Below, piece by piece: positions 38,545-49,098 of a stretch of 64,000 nucleotides of DNA. This stretch comes from Oryza sativa Japonica Group. Taxonomy: Eukaryota; Streptophyta; Magnoliopsida; Poales; Poaceae. A program made the position numbers and the translations under genes. Within the stretch, counting starts at the first letter, position 1; each line of letters opens with the position of its first letter. The stretch spans positions 24,703,001 to 24,767,000 of the forward strand of contig NC_089039.1 in NCBI RefSeq assembly GCF_034140825.1, in the 5' to 3' direction. The notes beneath the pieces were generated by a model. It was given only the letters and a program-made list of their open reading frames with translations, was not told where the DNA came from and did not search any database.

Positions 38545-38844
38545 TCAGAAGACGATGCGGAACTGCGGCGCGCCCTCGCCGGCGGCCGGGACGAGCTCCC
38601 AGCGGCAGGGCTCGAGGTCGTCGGACACGGGGCAGTACCCCGCGAGCGTCACGGCGGCGCCGGACTCCGCCGCCGACCCGAACTCGAAGACGGTCGCGTC
38701 CGCCTGCCGCTGCCGCCGCAGCACCTCCACCGCCCCCTGCGTGCCCCCGGCCGCCGCGACCTCCGCCACACCCGCGCCACCCGCTCCCTTCGCCGGCTCC
38801 GGCGAGCCGCCGCCGCCCCGCCGCCACCACGAGAAGAGCCCCAT
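38545..38844 (-). CDS. Small protein of unknown function (99 aa)
   Basis: The single frame starts MGLFSWWRRGGGGSPEPAKG and ends APQFRIVF-stop. The N-terminus MGLF with following basic residues could be N-myristoylated (Gly2), which is inference. The middle is Ala/Gly-rich. The C-terminal half (ATVFEFGSAAESGAAVTLAG, YCPVSDDLEPCRWELVP) has the mixed character of a compact folded domain and contains two Cys. I recall similar small proteins in other plants but no named domain. The composition is not that of a random GC-rich frame, and the ATG lies in good context (gaagagcccc upstream on the complement). Confidence 0.65.
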   Translation of the reverse strand: MGLFSWWRRGGGGSPEPAKGAGGAGVAEVAAAGGTQGAVEVLRRQRQADATVFEFGSAAESGAAVTLAGYCPVSDDLEPCRWELVPAAGEGAPQFRIVF

Positions 38845-39316
38845 CTGGATTAGGGAAATATTAGGGTTTTTGGACTTTTTGGTGGGCGAAAAAAAAATCT
38901 GAAAGAAGAAGAGATCGTGGAGATATCACTACCCAGTGGGCCCCACATGTCAGCCTCTCCACAAGTTTTTAACTAAAGCTATATGGGCTTGTGAGTTGTG
39001 ATGCGATGGGCTTCTGGGCAGCCCAGTAGGAAGAAGCGGCCCACGGAGATTAGTCGTCGTCGTCGTCGTCTCCCTCGCATGGCAAATGCAGTGGAAATCT
39101 CCAGAAAAAGGAAAAAAAGGCGGGAATCACATCGTCTACTACCTCCAAACGGAATCACACCTCTCATCCTCTGCTTTCCGCAAAAGCCATCACCACCACC
39201 ACCACCGCCTCTTCTTCCTCCTCCTCCGCGTACAAGAACCTCTCCCCGCGTGCGCCCAGCACACACACCTGCGCCTCATCTAGACAGGCAGTCGATCGAT
39301 CAGTCAGTCGCCATCA

Positions 39317-40803
39317 ATGCCGCCGCGGCGGGGGATCGAGGTCCGGCAGGCGGTCGGCGACGGAGCAGCGCCGAGGTGGCGCATGTCGCTGCTGGAGAAC
39401 ACGTTCAGCTCGTTCCTGCAGTCGATCGGCGGCGGCGTGGCGGCGGACGGGGCGGCGGCGAGGGCCGTGTTCGGGGAGGGGTCGCTGTTCAGCCCCTTCC
39501 TGTTCGGCAAGTTCTTCGACCCGGCCGACGCCTTCCCGCTGTGGGAGTTCGAGCCGGAGGTGCTGCTCGCCGCGCTCCGCCGCGGGGCCAGGACCACCGT
39601 CGACTGGGCCGAGACGGACTCCGAGTACTACCTCAGAGCTGACATACCAGGTAAATTCACCATCTCGAGTACTGGCTTTGATTAATTTCTCTCCTGTTTT
39701 TCTCCATTTCTGCGTAGTTAAGGTCCATATCTGCTTTCTGTTTGTGCATATTGTGATTAGTTCTCATCACTAATCTTGTTAGTAAAAATTAATGAGTATA
39801 GCATGTTTTAGTTTGTGTATGCTCTTCCTTAGTTCATAGATTATCTTCTTTAGCATGTTTTAGCACGTTCTGAAGGGAAAAAAAACTGAGTTAACCTTAC
39901 ACATTTGTCAGAGATTATCTTGCTTGTGCGCAATCCAATCTTCAGGTTAACTGGCAGGAACAGCTGAGCCTGATAAATGTTTGTACTTTGTACTAGTGTT
40001 GCTGGATCAATTTTCTGAAACAGAAGTTCTTGCAAAGAGTGCACCAAATTAATTCACATGCCGTATTGCTATCAGCAAGAACTTCAGAATCAGATTCAGA
40101 TGCCACGGAGACAGGGAGTTTTTTCAACTTCCTGTAGGAAACCAAACAGTTGACATTTGCTAGAAGTAGCCGGGTTATACCAGAGGATAAAACTTGCAAC
40201 ATGAAAGTAACTAGGGTCATGTGGTTTCCCCCTTTTTCTTCCTGCGCTTTTCTCTGCTTTTTCACTACAGTAACATTGCGATCTCGCTGTCTCTGAATTT
40301 ACATATTCTTTGCGTCTGGTTGCGGTGCACCATCCACCATGGTCCAAAAAAAAGCAGACATTTTTTTAATCAGATGAGGAAGAGAAAAAAGCAGTCATGG
40401 CGTGTGCCGGACGATTACGAAACCCTAAAAAGAACCTAATCGCTTTCACATTATTGTAGTGAAACTAGTGATCGAGTTAATCAAGAAGCAACTGCTGAGA
40501 GACTAGCCAACTGATTTTTGTTCAGGTGGGAGGAAATGCGACGTGGAGGTGAGCGGCGACGACGCCATGAGGGTGGTCGACGTCAGCGGGCTGTGGCGGG
40601 CGGCGCCGCCGCCGCCTCCGCCGGACGGCCGGGACTGGCGCGCCGGGCGGTGGTGGGAGCACGGCTTCGTCCGGCGCGTCGAGCTGCCGGAGGACGCGGA
40701 CTGGAGGAAAGTGGAGGCCTTCTTCGACGACGGCGAGGGGTTGCTCGAGATCAAGGTGCCCAAGTCCGGCGACGCCCACCAAGCGGCGGCCGCCACCGCC
40801 TGA
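39317..40803 (+). CDS. HSP22.3: Small heat-shock protein, class VI (22.3 kDa type)
   Basis: Two exons, 39317-39650 and 40526-40803, join as DIPG-GRKCDVEV and give about 203 residues (roughly 22 kDa). Small HSPs are ATP-independent holdases that bind unfolding proteins. The N-terminal arm contains RMSLLENTFSSFLQSIGGGV. The alpha-crystallin domain begins RTTVDWAETDSEYYLRADIP and ends WWEHGFVRRVELPEDADWRK with VEAFFDDGEGLLEIKVPK. The usual GVL motif reads GLLEI, and the C-terminal I-x-I/V tail that drives oligomerisation is missing. An intron inside the domain is found in minor, non-CI plant classes. From memory it matches rice 22.3 kDa class VI HSP (Os05g0500500). No perfect heat-shock element was spotted in the 250 bp upstream. 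Confidence 0.88.
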
Positions 40804-43287
40804 GAATCCTAACCTCGCCGGCGTCGCCGCGCGATTGGAGAGAGCAAATTATTCTTCTTCTGAGTTCTGACAGTGACGGTGAAGATGGCACAAAACTTGA
40901 TAAGAATTTCTCAAAGATATGGAGGGACCAAAAAGTGAGCAAAGATCATCTCACACATGTTGCATATGCATTAACGTCCAATCCATGTGCCTGCAGATGA
41001 TTTGTACTAGTACTAATGTGTTAGCTTACCGTTAAAAATGGATCATTAATTAGCATCGTGCATATGCATCAGCATCACAGTCACAGCATCGCTGTCGAAT
41101 TGGTCGACGATAAAATGGGTCATCGAGATCATAAATTCGATTCCGGAATACATGAACATATATACATATCTAGGTCGCTGCTTTGAGAAAGTTGGATTCT
41201 TCCATTTTCTTTCGGCCATGATGTCTCGCTATCACCCCGTTCTTTTTTCTCTCCCAGTGGCGGCAGATGAGAATCGGAATTGACGAAAGCAAGACTGCTT
41301 TTTCTTCAGATCTTCAGGTAATTGTACCGCGTCGAAACTTTGATTGGCCTGATGGCTGATGGCACTCATCATTTTGGTCACTGGATTGCTTTAGATTTTT
41401 GGTCACTGGATTGATTTAGATTTTCAGCAAATAAATAAAAAAAATAAAAAAGCATTTTTTTTCACTCTCAGTGCGCACCTGGCAGTTGTTCGGTTTTTTT
41501 GTATCACTGTAGCCTGATGCCCTATTAACTGAATTCTCATGCCACTCGATTAGATGAACATGTCGACAAGTGTCACTAGGAACTCCCTGTTCTTTCCGAT
41601 TCTTTATCAGCAGCTTTTACTGGTGCATCATGTATGGTATCCTGGAGTAATCTGTACTGGCAAATGACAAGAAAGTGCAACCTGTGAAGTATCAGTACAG
41701 GTGGCTCCTATAAACCGGAGCTGAATTCCATGTCCTTTTGCTCTGTTTCTCCAACCTAACGTTCGTCAAAATCAATGAGAAAAAGACAGAGATACGACAA
41801 AGCAGGGAAACAAACATACCCCAAATTGTGTTTCAGTCACGCTCAGAGATGCTGAATCCTGTGGATTTTACCCATCTAGAATTGGCCTACATGCTCGTTG
41901 TGTTCTTGGAGAGACCGCCCCTGGGATAGAAAATTGGGGTGCAGTCGTGCAGAGAATGACAGGTTCAGGTTATGTTTATTGGGGAATTTCAGCCTGTATC
42001 TGAACTGACAAACAAGAGTCTGGCCGGCTATGGTTGCTTCCGCAGTCACCTTCTCACGGGCTAATAATGCAGATAATATTTTGGTTCTTGAGAAAACAAC
42101 GAGGAATGCCATATTTTTTATGTAAAATTTAGTATCTTACTTTAACTAATCATCTGAGTTATGGAGGTATTGAGAGACTAAGAGGCCAAATTCTACACTG
42201 AAAAATGTGATACATAATACCTCTTCGAATACAATAAAGTCACGCAATAATGTAACTACTAGTCTACTACAAATAATCATCGTGAAAGTGAAACATATCA
42301 GATACAGTTACTAAGCTGACTGATACAAACATGAACAAGAACTGTCTGAATTGAGCTTCTCCTTTGAGCTTTTTGGTCAAATGATTTGGGGACTCCCTTT
42401 GTAGTTTGATCAGGCCAGTATCAAGAAGCCACGTATTTTACTCCCTCTGTTTTCCTAGATAGTACTTCCTCCGTATCATATTATAAGACTTTTTAGCATT
42501 GCTCACATTCATATATATGTTAATGAATCTAGACAAACATCTATATGAATGTGGGCAATGCTAGAAAGTCTTATAACCTGAAATAGAGGTAGTAGATAAT
42601 TTGTTACCATTGATCATCACTTTTTCAATTTTGACCAGTACAATAATTATTGTTATATGGTTAGTCTATGATGAATGAAAGTTTAATACCTATACACTTT
42701 GATAATTTGGTATCTTTTAAAGTACTTATTCTTTTTTTTGGAAAAAAAAGAAGAAAAATTGTCAAAGTTGAAATGTGAATAGTACCTTGTACTCTCTCCT
42801 CGAGACTTCATAATATCCCAAACGTATCTACCATAATATTAGCACACCAAATCTCATACTAGTATATAATCAAAGCACAATCAGACAAGGATGTTGTGGA
42901 TGACATCACAATTGTCTTTTACCCCATGGAAAGAGTCCAAAGGGATATCCTATTTTTCTACAAGGAAATGAAAAGAGGATCTTTCACAGTGGTCCTATAA
43001 GTAGGGACCATGTCATTCCAACAAGCAAACCAAAACAGCCTTGCAAGCTTCTCAATCCACTTCACTAATCACTAACCTTGCAAATTTTCACAACTCCAAA
43101 GAGCAAAACTAAATTGTACGAGGTAGCAAAGCAACCCAATCCTTCAGCAAAAAATGATCCTAACTTGCCCAATGGACACTTGACAAGTGTCGCGGATCGC
43201 AGCCATCGGATGCAATTTGATTGGCTCTTGATCAGCCTCCGGATCGTGTAGCGCAGTGGTGGCTAGCACGTAGGTAGCAACAAAGCC
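40804..43287. other. Intergenic between sHSP and GRAS gene
   Basis: This is AT-rich sequence with one Stowaway (42465-42592). The element sits beside a second Stowaway-like end at 42440 (ctccctctgttttcctagat), suggesting a nested or double insertion. No other gene is supported. Confidence 0.5.
42465..42592. mobile_element. Stowaway MITE
   Basis: It starts CTTCCTCCGTATCATATTAT and ends ataacctgaaatagaggtag, flanked by TA. The palindromic core shares ttaatgaatctagac with the copy at 25869-26027. Confidence 0.85.
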
Positions 43288-44565
43288 ATGGACATGGAGC
43301 ATGAGCTCAGGGGCGGCGGCGTCGGGGCGGCGGCGCATGGGCATGGCTCCATCTGCTTCTCCGGCGGGCCGGTGCTCGTCGACGGGCGACGCATCCAGCA
43401 GCTGCTCCTCCACTGCGCCGCCGCGCTCGAGTCCAACGACGTGACGCTGGCGCAGCAGGCCATGTGGGTGCTCAACAACATCGCCTCCTCGCAGGGGGAC
43501 CCCAGCCAGCGGCTCACGTCGTGGCTGCTCCGCGCGCTCGTCGCCCGCGCGTGCCGTCTCTGCGCGGCGGCGCCGGCGGGCGCCGCCGTGGAGTTTCTGG
43601 AGAGAGGCCGGGCACCGCCGTGGGGGAGGGCCATGTCGGTGACGGAGCTCGCCGACTACGTCGACCTCACCCCGTGGCACCGGTTCGGCTTCACGGCGTC
43701 CAACGCCGCCATCCTCCGCGCCGTGGCCGGCGCATCCGCCGTGCACGTCGTCGACCTCAGCGTCACGCACTGCATGCAGTGGCCGACGCTCATCGACGTG
43801 CTGTCCAAGCGGCCCGGTGGCGCGCCGGCGATCCGGATCACCGTGCCGTCCGTGCGCCCCGCCGTCCCGCCGCTTCTCGCCGTGTCGAGCTCGGAGCTCG
43901 GAGCCCGGCTCGCCATCTTCGCCAAGTCCAAAGGCGTGCAGCTGGAGTTCAACGTCGTCGAGAGCGCGACGACGACGTCTCCGAAGAAGACGTCGACGAC
44001 GCTGTGCCAAGAACTCGCGTCCGTGCTGTCCGACCCGCCGTCGCTGGGGCTAAGGGACGGCGAGGCGGTCGTCGTGAACTGCCAGAGCTGGCTCCGGCAC
44101 GTCGCGCCGGACACGAGGGACCTCTTCCTCGACACGGTCCGGGCGCTGAACCCCTGCCTGCTCACCGTCACCGACGAGGACGCCGACCTGGGCTCCCCGA
44201 GCCTCGCGTCGCGCATGGCGGGCTGCTTCGACTTCCACTGGATCCTGCTCGACGCGCTCGACATGTCGGCGCCCAAGGACAGCCCGCGGCGGCTGGAGCA
44301 GGAGGCGGCCGTCGGGCGGAAGATCGAGAGCGTCATCGGCGAGGAAGACGGCGCCGAGCGCTCGGAGCCCGGCGCGAGGCTCGCCGAGAGGATGAGCCGG
44401 AAAGGGTTCGCCGGCGTCGTGTTCGACGAGGAGGCGGCGGCGGAGGTGCGACGATTGCTGAGCGAGCACGCCACGGGGTGGGGCGTGAAGCGGGAAGACG
44501 ACATGCTGGTGCTGACGTGGAAGGGGCACGCCGCCGTGTTCACCGGCGCTTGGACGCCCAACTAG
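43288..44565 (+). CDS. GRAS transcription regulator, SCL32-like
   Basis: An intronless frame of 425 residues. GRAS proteins are plant-specific nuclear regulators of development and signalling. LHRI covers about 33-90 (RRIQQLLLHCAAALESNDVT, LAQQAMWVLNNIA). The VHIID motif reads VHVVDLSVTHCMQWPTLIDV, followed by IRITVPSVRP. FNVVESATT and VVNCQSWLRHV represent LHRII/PFYRE regions. The C-terminal SAW region ends GWGVKREDDMLVLTWKGHAA and FTGAWTPN. A short N-terminus and LHCAxALESND fit the SCL32/SCL26-like branch. The first ATG (MDMEHELRGG) is used; MDMEHE gives two alternative initiators three codons apart. No DELLA motif is present, so it is not a gibberellin repressor. Confidence 0.92.
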   Translation: MDMEHELRGGGVGAAAHGHGSICFSGGPVLVDGRRIQQLLLHCAAALESNDVTLAQQAMWVLNNIASSQGDPSQRLTSWLLRALVARACRLCAAAPAGAAVEFLERGRAPPWGRAMSVTELADYVDLTPWHRFGFTASNAAILRAVAGASAVHVVDLSVTHCMQWPTLIDVLSKRPGGAPAIRITVPSVRPAVPPLLAVSSSELGARLAIFAKSKGVQLEFNVVESATTTSPKKTSTTLCQELASVLSDPPSLGLRDGEAVVVNCQSWLRHVAPDTRDLFLDTVRALNPCLLTVTDEDADLGSPSLASRMAGCFDFHWILLDALDMSAPKDSPRRLEQEAAVGRKIESVIGEEDGAERSEPGARLAERMSRKGFAGVVFDEEAAAEVRRLLSEHATGWGVKREDDMLVLTWKGHAAVFTGAWTPN

Positions 44566-45062
44566 TTGAGCCTAGCTTAGCAATCTACAGTATACATCAA
44601 GTGATTAAAGCTTAAGCTGGTGTTAGACTGTCTATTAGCTCAGAAGTGACAACGGAGAATCAACTGAGGAGGAATTTCTGGTTGGATTTAGTGGATCGTT
44701 TTAAACTTCTACTTCCATGACAAGATATTTCAGTTGAATTCTTGATGTTTTACTCTCAATCTAGATTGTTTTAGATCAATTATAAACATGCACCTCCCCC
44801 AAATTAATATCCGTGAATTACTGTTGGAATCGAAATATTTTCTGGTGAGAATGATGATTCAGAGGGAAAAAAACGGACGTGAGTTTGGATGCTTAATTGG
44901 GTTTAGGCCCATTATATTGAAGCCTACACTAAAATTCACAACCCAATCCAATTATAATTGGCCCAAAAGTTATACATCATGTAAGATTCATAAGGCCCAA
45001 TAATTATTGGGCCGTGATGAGCACGATCCAATTGCTACCCACAAGGCCACAAATCCAATCCC
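44566..45062. other. Short spacer between GRAS and methyltransferase genes
   Basis: It holds the GRAS 3' UTR and methyltransferase promoter. The motif ggcccaataattattgggcc (44995-45014) is a palindrome containing two GGCCCA elements (site II/telo-like), which are common in promoters of housekeeping plant genes. Confidence 0.5.
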
Positions 45063-45803
45063 ATGGTCGCCCCAACCACCACCGCTGCATCGCCGCCGGC
45101 GATGGACCGGCGAGTCCAGCGGCTGGTCAGCGGCGTCGCCGCCGCCGCGGCCACCGTCTCGCTCCTGTACCTCATCTCCCACGCCTCCACCTCCTGCTTC
45201 CCCGGCGCCACGACGCTTCCCCTCGCCCGCTTCCCGCGAACCTCCTGCGACGCCGCCTCCCGCCGCGTCGTGCCGCCGGGCCGCCGCCTCGCGAAGCTCC
45301 GCGCCTCCGCGCGCTGGCGCCGCCGCTCCGTGGCACTGGCATCCTCCTCCGCATTCGCCTCGCTCCGTGGCCTCCGCCTTCTAGCTGGCTCCTCCCGTGC
45401 CCTCTGCCTGGCCGCCGGCGCCGGCCACGCCGTCGACGCGCTCCGCGCCGAGGGGGTCGGTGACGTCACCGGGATCGACTTCGTCGACTTCCCGCCGCTC
45501 GTTCGCCGCGCTGACCCCCACCACCTCCCCTTCTCTGACGGCGCCTTCGACCTCATCTTCTCCGACGACCCCGCGGGGTTCTCCGGCGCCCTCTTCCCGT
45601 CCAGGTTCGCCGCGGAAGCCGAGCGCGCCGTCCGTTCTGGAGGCACCATCGCGCTCGCCGTCGATCGGCACCTCGATCCGTCGGCCGTCGCGGTGCTCTT
45701 CAAGAGGTCCCGCATTGTAGACCAGAGGGATCTCACCATGGATGGATCACAGGTTAGGATGCTCATCTTCCAGAGTAATGGCACTACCTTGAACTCGCAT
45801 TAA
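45063..45803 (+). CDS. Membrane-anchored methyltransferase-like protein
   Basis: The frame encodes 246 residues from ATG 45063, or 233 from ATG 45102 (MDRRVQRLVSGVAAAAATVS), which I think more likely because the hydrophobic segment then sits at the N-terminus. That segment (VAAAAATVSLLYLISHA) is a signal anchor. A class I methyltransferase fold follows: motif I LCLAAGAGHAVDALRAEGVG, acidic motif II VTGIDFVDFPPLV, then HHLPFSDGAFDLIFSD, typical of Methyltransf_11, and a later strand GGTIALAVD. Motif I lacks the full GxGxG pattern (AAGAGH), so SAM binding needs proof. The substrate is unknown. Similar plant proteins are annotated as S-adenosyl-methionine-dependent methyltransferase superfamily members. 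Confidence 0.8.
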   Translation: MVAPTTTAASPPAMDRRVQRLVSGVAAAAATVSLLYLISHASTSCFPGATTLPLARFPRTSCDAASRRVVPPGRRLAKLRASARWRRRSVALASSSAFASLRGLRLLAGSSRALCLAAGAGHAVDALRAEGVGDVTGIDFVDFPPLVRRADPHHLPFSDGAFDLIFSDDPAGFSGALFPSRFAAEAERAVRSGGTIALAVDRHLDPSAVAVLFKRSRIVDQRDLTMDGSQVRMLIFQSNGTTLNSH

Positions 45804-46849
45804 TTCGTTTATCATTGATTGATGCCATGTTATGCTAATTACTGTTTATGTTCATGTTGTAATGTTAGATGCGTGTATAAAACTAAGCTCCGATTATGTG
45901 TAAATTAAGCAAGGAAAAATGTGACATTATCTAATGCCAGTTGATGTGCATGAATACTACCATGGACCCATGATTTTCCTTCAGCCATCACTTTTATTTT
46001 GCTGCTACAAAATACTAAATCAGCAGCTACCAAAGCTACCATTTCATCATAAAAAACATGTGCTGAAGCCTGAAATTGCTACTTAACAGACGATACTGGA
46101 ATGCCCTCTAAATAATAACACAACCCAAAAGTTTCATTTTTTTCCGATGTACTTGTTATGCGCTGCAATTAGGATAAACATCAATAAACTTAACCCTGAG
46201 TATGAAGCTTCTTGGAGTTTGGCCAGTCCATTTTCTTCGCTGCGACTGGTCACTTGTTGCTACAAGCTGCTTACTACGATAGTTGATTGAGAGACGTTAG
46301 TAGTTAATTAAGCTATTTGCATCTGGCGCCACTGCCACACTTTGGAAGGAGAAAAGCATAGTATCTACTATAATACTACTTGAACACAGTGAAGAAAATG
46401 GCTCACATATGATATCTTAAGATCTTGTGCAATCCTTTAATGGCGTCACTATTAAACAGGACAATTTCTGATAGGAAACTAATCATAAATCAGTAGATTT
46501 CCTTGTATGGAGTAAGCATTTAGTTATCTATTCTTCTTTCACTAACTTTTGGAGAGTGGTACCCTGCTAAGTGTTTAGATTAGCATCGAAATATAGGCAT
46601 AAGCAATATTGTCCTCATTTCAGAAAACAATGCAGGTCAATGTTCACCAAGGTGCCAAGCCCTAATCAGAATGTGGGATTACATAACAGTGTCTAGCTCC
46701 TAATTTGCGATAGGACTAGGATCATTCACCTAGCTGGGATGCAGATCAGAATGTAGGATTACATAACAGTGTCTCTTGCTTTTCATCTTTCCATGCATTC
46801 TTCATTTTGCATATTTGGAAGAAATTATTTTATTAGAGTAAAGGCCAGA
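45804..46849. other. Spacer, no supported gene
   Basis: AT-rich, no ORF with family motifs. A 26 bp phrase (cagaatgtgggattacataacagtg / cagaatgtaggattacataacagtg) is repeated at about 46669 and 46748. Confidence 0.5.
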
Positions 46850-47640
46850 AGGCCATGCTTTTTCTGAAAGCGAGTAGTTTTGCAGAGTTATGCTGGGGTT
46901 ACCAGCTTTACATTCAACCCAGAGCACACAAGGCAAAAAGAGGAGGGCAACCAAAATGCCAGAAAGCAGGGTAGAAAAACAGCTTATATCTAATCGAAGC
47001 AGAAAAAACCACAACCAACTCCAGAACAGTACTCCTTAAGCAGTGAACAGTCTCTTGCAACGCTGCTATCAGGGACTCCAAGGAACTGAAGGGAACAATC
47101 TCACACTGTCTCAGCGACACCTTACACTGCAACAAAAGATGATAAGAAAAGGAATTGTTAGGGGGGTTAGAACCAGCTTGTGTCTGAAAATAATGCCATT
47201 TCACACAATCCAGAGTTGCCAATACGCTGCAAGACGAAGCATAATCTTAACTCTAGAAAGTTGAGATCCAGTTCTCCCAATGTCAAGGTTAAAAGAATCC
47301 TGAAAGCTAATATAGGGATCATATCCCACCCCAAGGCAACCCGACAAACACACCAAATGAATGTGTCTATAGGGCAAGTAAATGAAATGTGATTTGCATC
47401 CTCTAACTGGTCACAGAGTTGACAAAATTTAGATCTCACCCAATTTCTTCTCTTCAGTTGACTTGTAGACTGAATTATGTTTTTGCAAGCCAATCAGGGA
47501 AAGTGTTTATGTTTCAAAGGTATGGGTGCACCCCAAATATCTTTCATTCTCAGGTCTAGAACTCGTCTAAAGGTCAGGGCTCTATAGACTGACTTTTGGT
47601 AGTACAATTCCTGTTTTTCTCTGAAAGCCACAGGTTAGCT
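46850..47640 (-). pseudogene. LINE relic: reverse-transcriptase-associated zinc finger
   Basis: Read on the minus strand, about 47600-47170 gives RALTFRRVLDLRMKDIWGAP, WLACKNIIQSTSQLKRRNWV, FCQLCDQLEDANHISFTCPI and FIWCVCRVALGW, with one frame change. This is the zf-RVT domain near the C-terminus of plant L1-type LINE ORF2 (Cx2C...HxxFxCP). No reverse transcriptase or endonuclease part was found next to it. It is a decayed fragment, probably the 3' end of a truncated copy. Confidence 0.75.
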
Positions 47641-48619
47641 TATCAGGATTTGCTTGCAAAGCTACATTTTGCAGCAATCCTTCTAGCTCTTCCCAAGAAG
47701 TTAACTCAGCGGTCCCAAAAGACCTCGTGAACGTTAAAATCCATATTTGGATGGAATTATGACGAAGGTGTCTCTCTTTTTTGCCAATGATTGTCCACCT
47801 ATCCCTTTATTTGCAACATCTATAATGGCATAAGACATATATAGTACAATGTTTTGTTCTCTTCTATTGCTGTTCTGTTGGCTTTGTGTTCTCTTCTACC
47901 TCATCATGCCTGCCTGCCTGCTGAATTTTCTTCGTTGGAGTCTTCGTCTTTCCTGGATGCATGCATATCCACGGCTGGAAAATGTGTGGAATGGTAGAAT
48001 GATTGGTCTTTTTCTAGGTAAAATCAATTCAAAGTCTTTTCAGTAACTGTTCACCATTGACAAACTGCGGTAAATGTTTGTTCTTGCCGGGCCTTTGTTG
48101 ATGGGCGACACCTCGAGGCCCAGCGACTTTCCTTCGGTCTATAGCCTACAATTGTACATATATGCACAAGTCAAGATGCCGCTACAAGAAAAAAAGGGGG
48201 CCCATATCACACTTAAAAGCTTGGCCTGCCAATAATTTTGATGAATGTTTTGTTCATTACCTCCAATTTGACCAAAAAAATCAGCAAGAAACCCATGTCA
48301 TGTGGTAGTGTGACCAAAGAGCTTTAGGTGGCCCTGTAGCAGAATTTGGTAATCACGAATCCAAATATATGAAGCCCAAATTCTCGGTACTGTACCAGAC
48401 AATTGGACACAGAACCAAGCATACCATTTGGCTTTTGCAACTTGGGGATTTTTTTTTCTTTCTGTTTTGTGCAGAACTGGCTGTTATTGCAGAAATTCCT
48501 GCATTCCAAACAGGCCAAGGTTTATACTAGCTGTGTGGAGGTTCTGAATATCTTCGTTTGTTGTGAAAAATCCTGCACTCCAAATAGGACTAGGCTTAAA
48601 CTAGCTGAGCTCAACCGTA
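47641..48619. other. Spacer, no supported gene
   Basis: Mixed composition. A short repeat (aaatcctgcactccaaata / gaaattcctgcattccaaac with gctgtg/gctgag contexts) lies at about 48490-48605. No gene supported. Confidence 0.45.
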
Positions 48620-48748
48620 GGGTGTGTTTAGTTCCACGTTAAAATTAGAAGTTTGAAGGAAAAAATTAGAAGTTTATGTGTGTAAGAAAGTTTTGATGTG
48701 ATGAAAAAATTGAAAGTTTGAAGAAAAAATTGAAAACTAAACAAGGAC
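48620..48748. mobile_element. MITE
   Basis: The ends are GGGTGTGTTTAGTTCC and the complement of GTCCTTGTTTAGTTTTC. The interior has fold-back units (agaagtttgaag, attgaaagtttgaag). Same group as those at 31408 and 37145. Target duplication is unclear. Confidence 0.65.
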
Positions 48749-48892
48749 TACAACTAATGAATTCTTCTACCCCGGAGGACGCTGGAGCTCCCGTGGGGGG
48801 TTTGAGGGGACCCTTTGAGTCGAACTTGATAATTGTTTACATGCACTACACTACACAACACAGGCAGTACTACTACTTAATATCTACTAGGC

Positions 48893-49090
48893 AGGGGCGG
48901 AGCTAGTGTATACTAGGGGGTGTCCAGGAACCCGATCAAGAAAATTTTTTAGCTATACCTTATCTATTTTCATCATGTATACACCTCCTCAATGCAAACT
49001 TAGACACCTATATTAGTTTAAACTCAATCTAAAGTAGAGTAAATTAAGTAAGTGACACCACCCTTTATTTTGCTGTAGCTCCGCCCTTGT
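48893..49090. mobile_element. hAT-type MITE
   Basis: A perfect 8 bp duplication TACTAGGC flanks it at 48885-48892 and 49091-49098. The ends AGGGGCGGAGCTAG and the complement of ACAAGGGCGGAGCTA are inverted repeats. An 8 bp duplication is the hAT hallmark. 198 bp, no coding capacity. Confidence 0.88.
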
Positions 49091-49098
49091 TACTAGGC

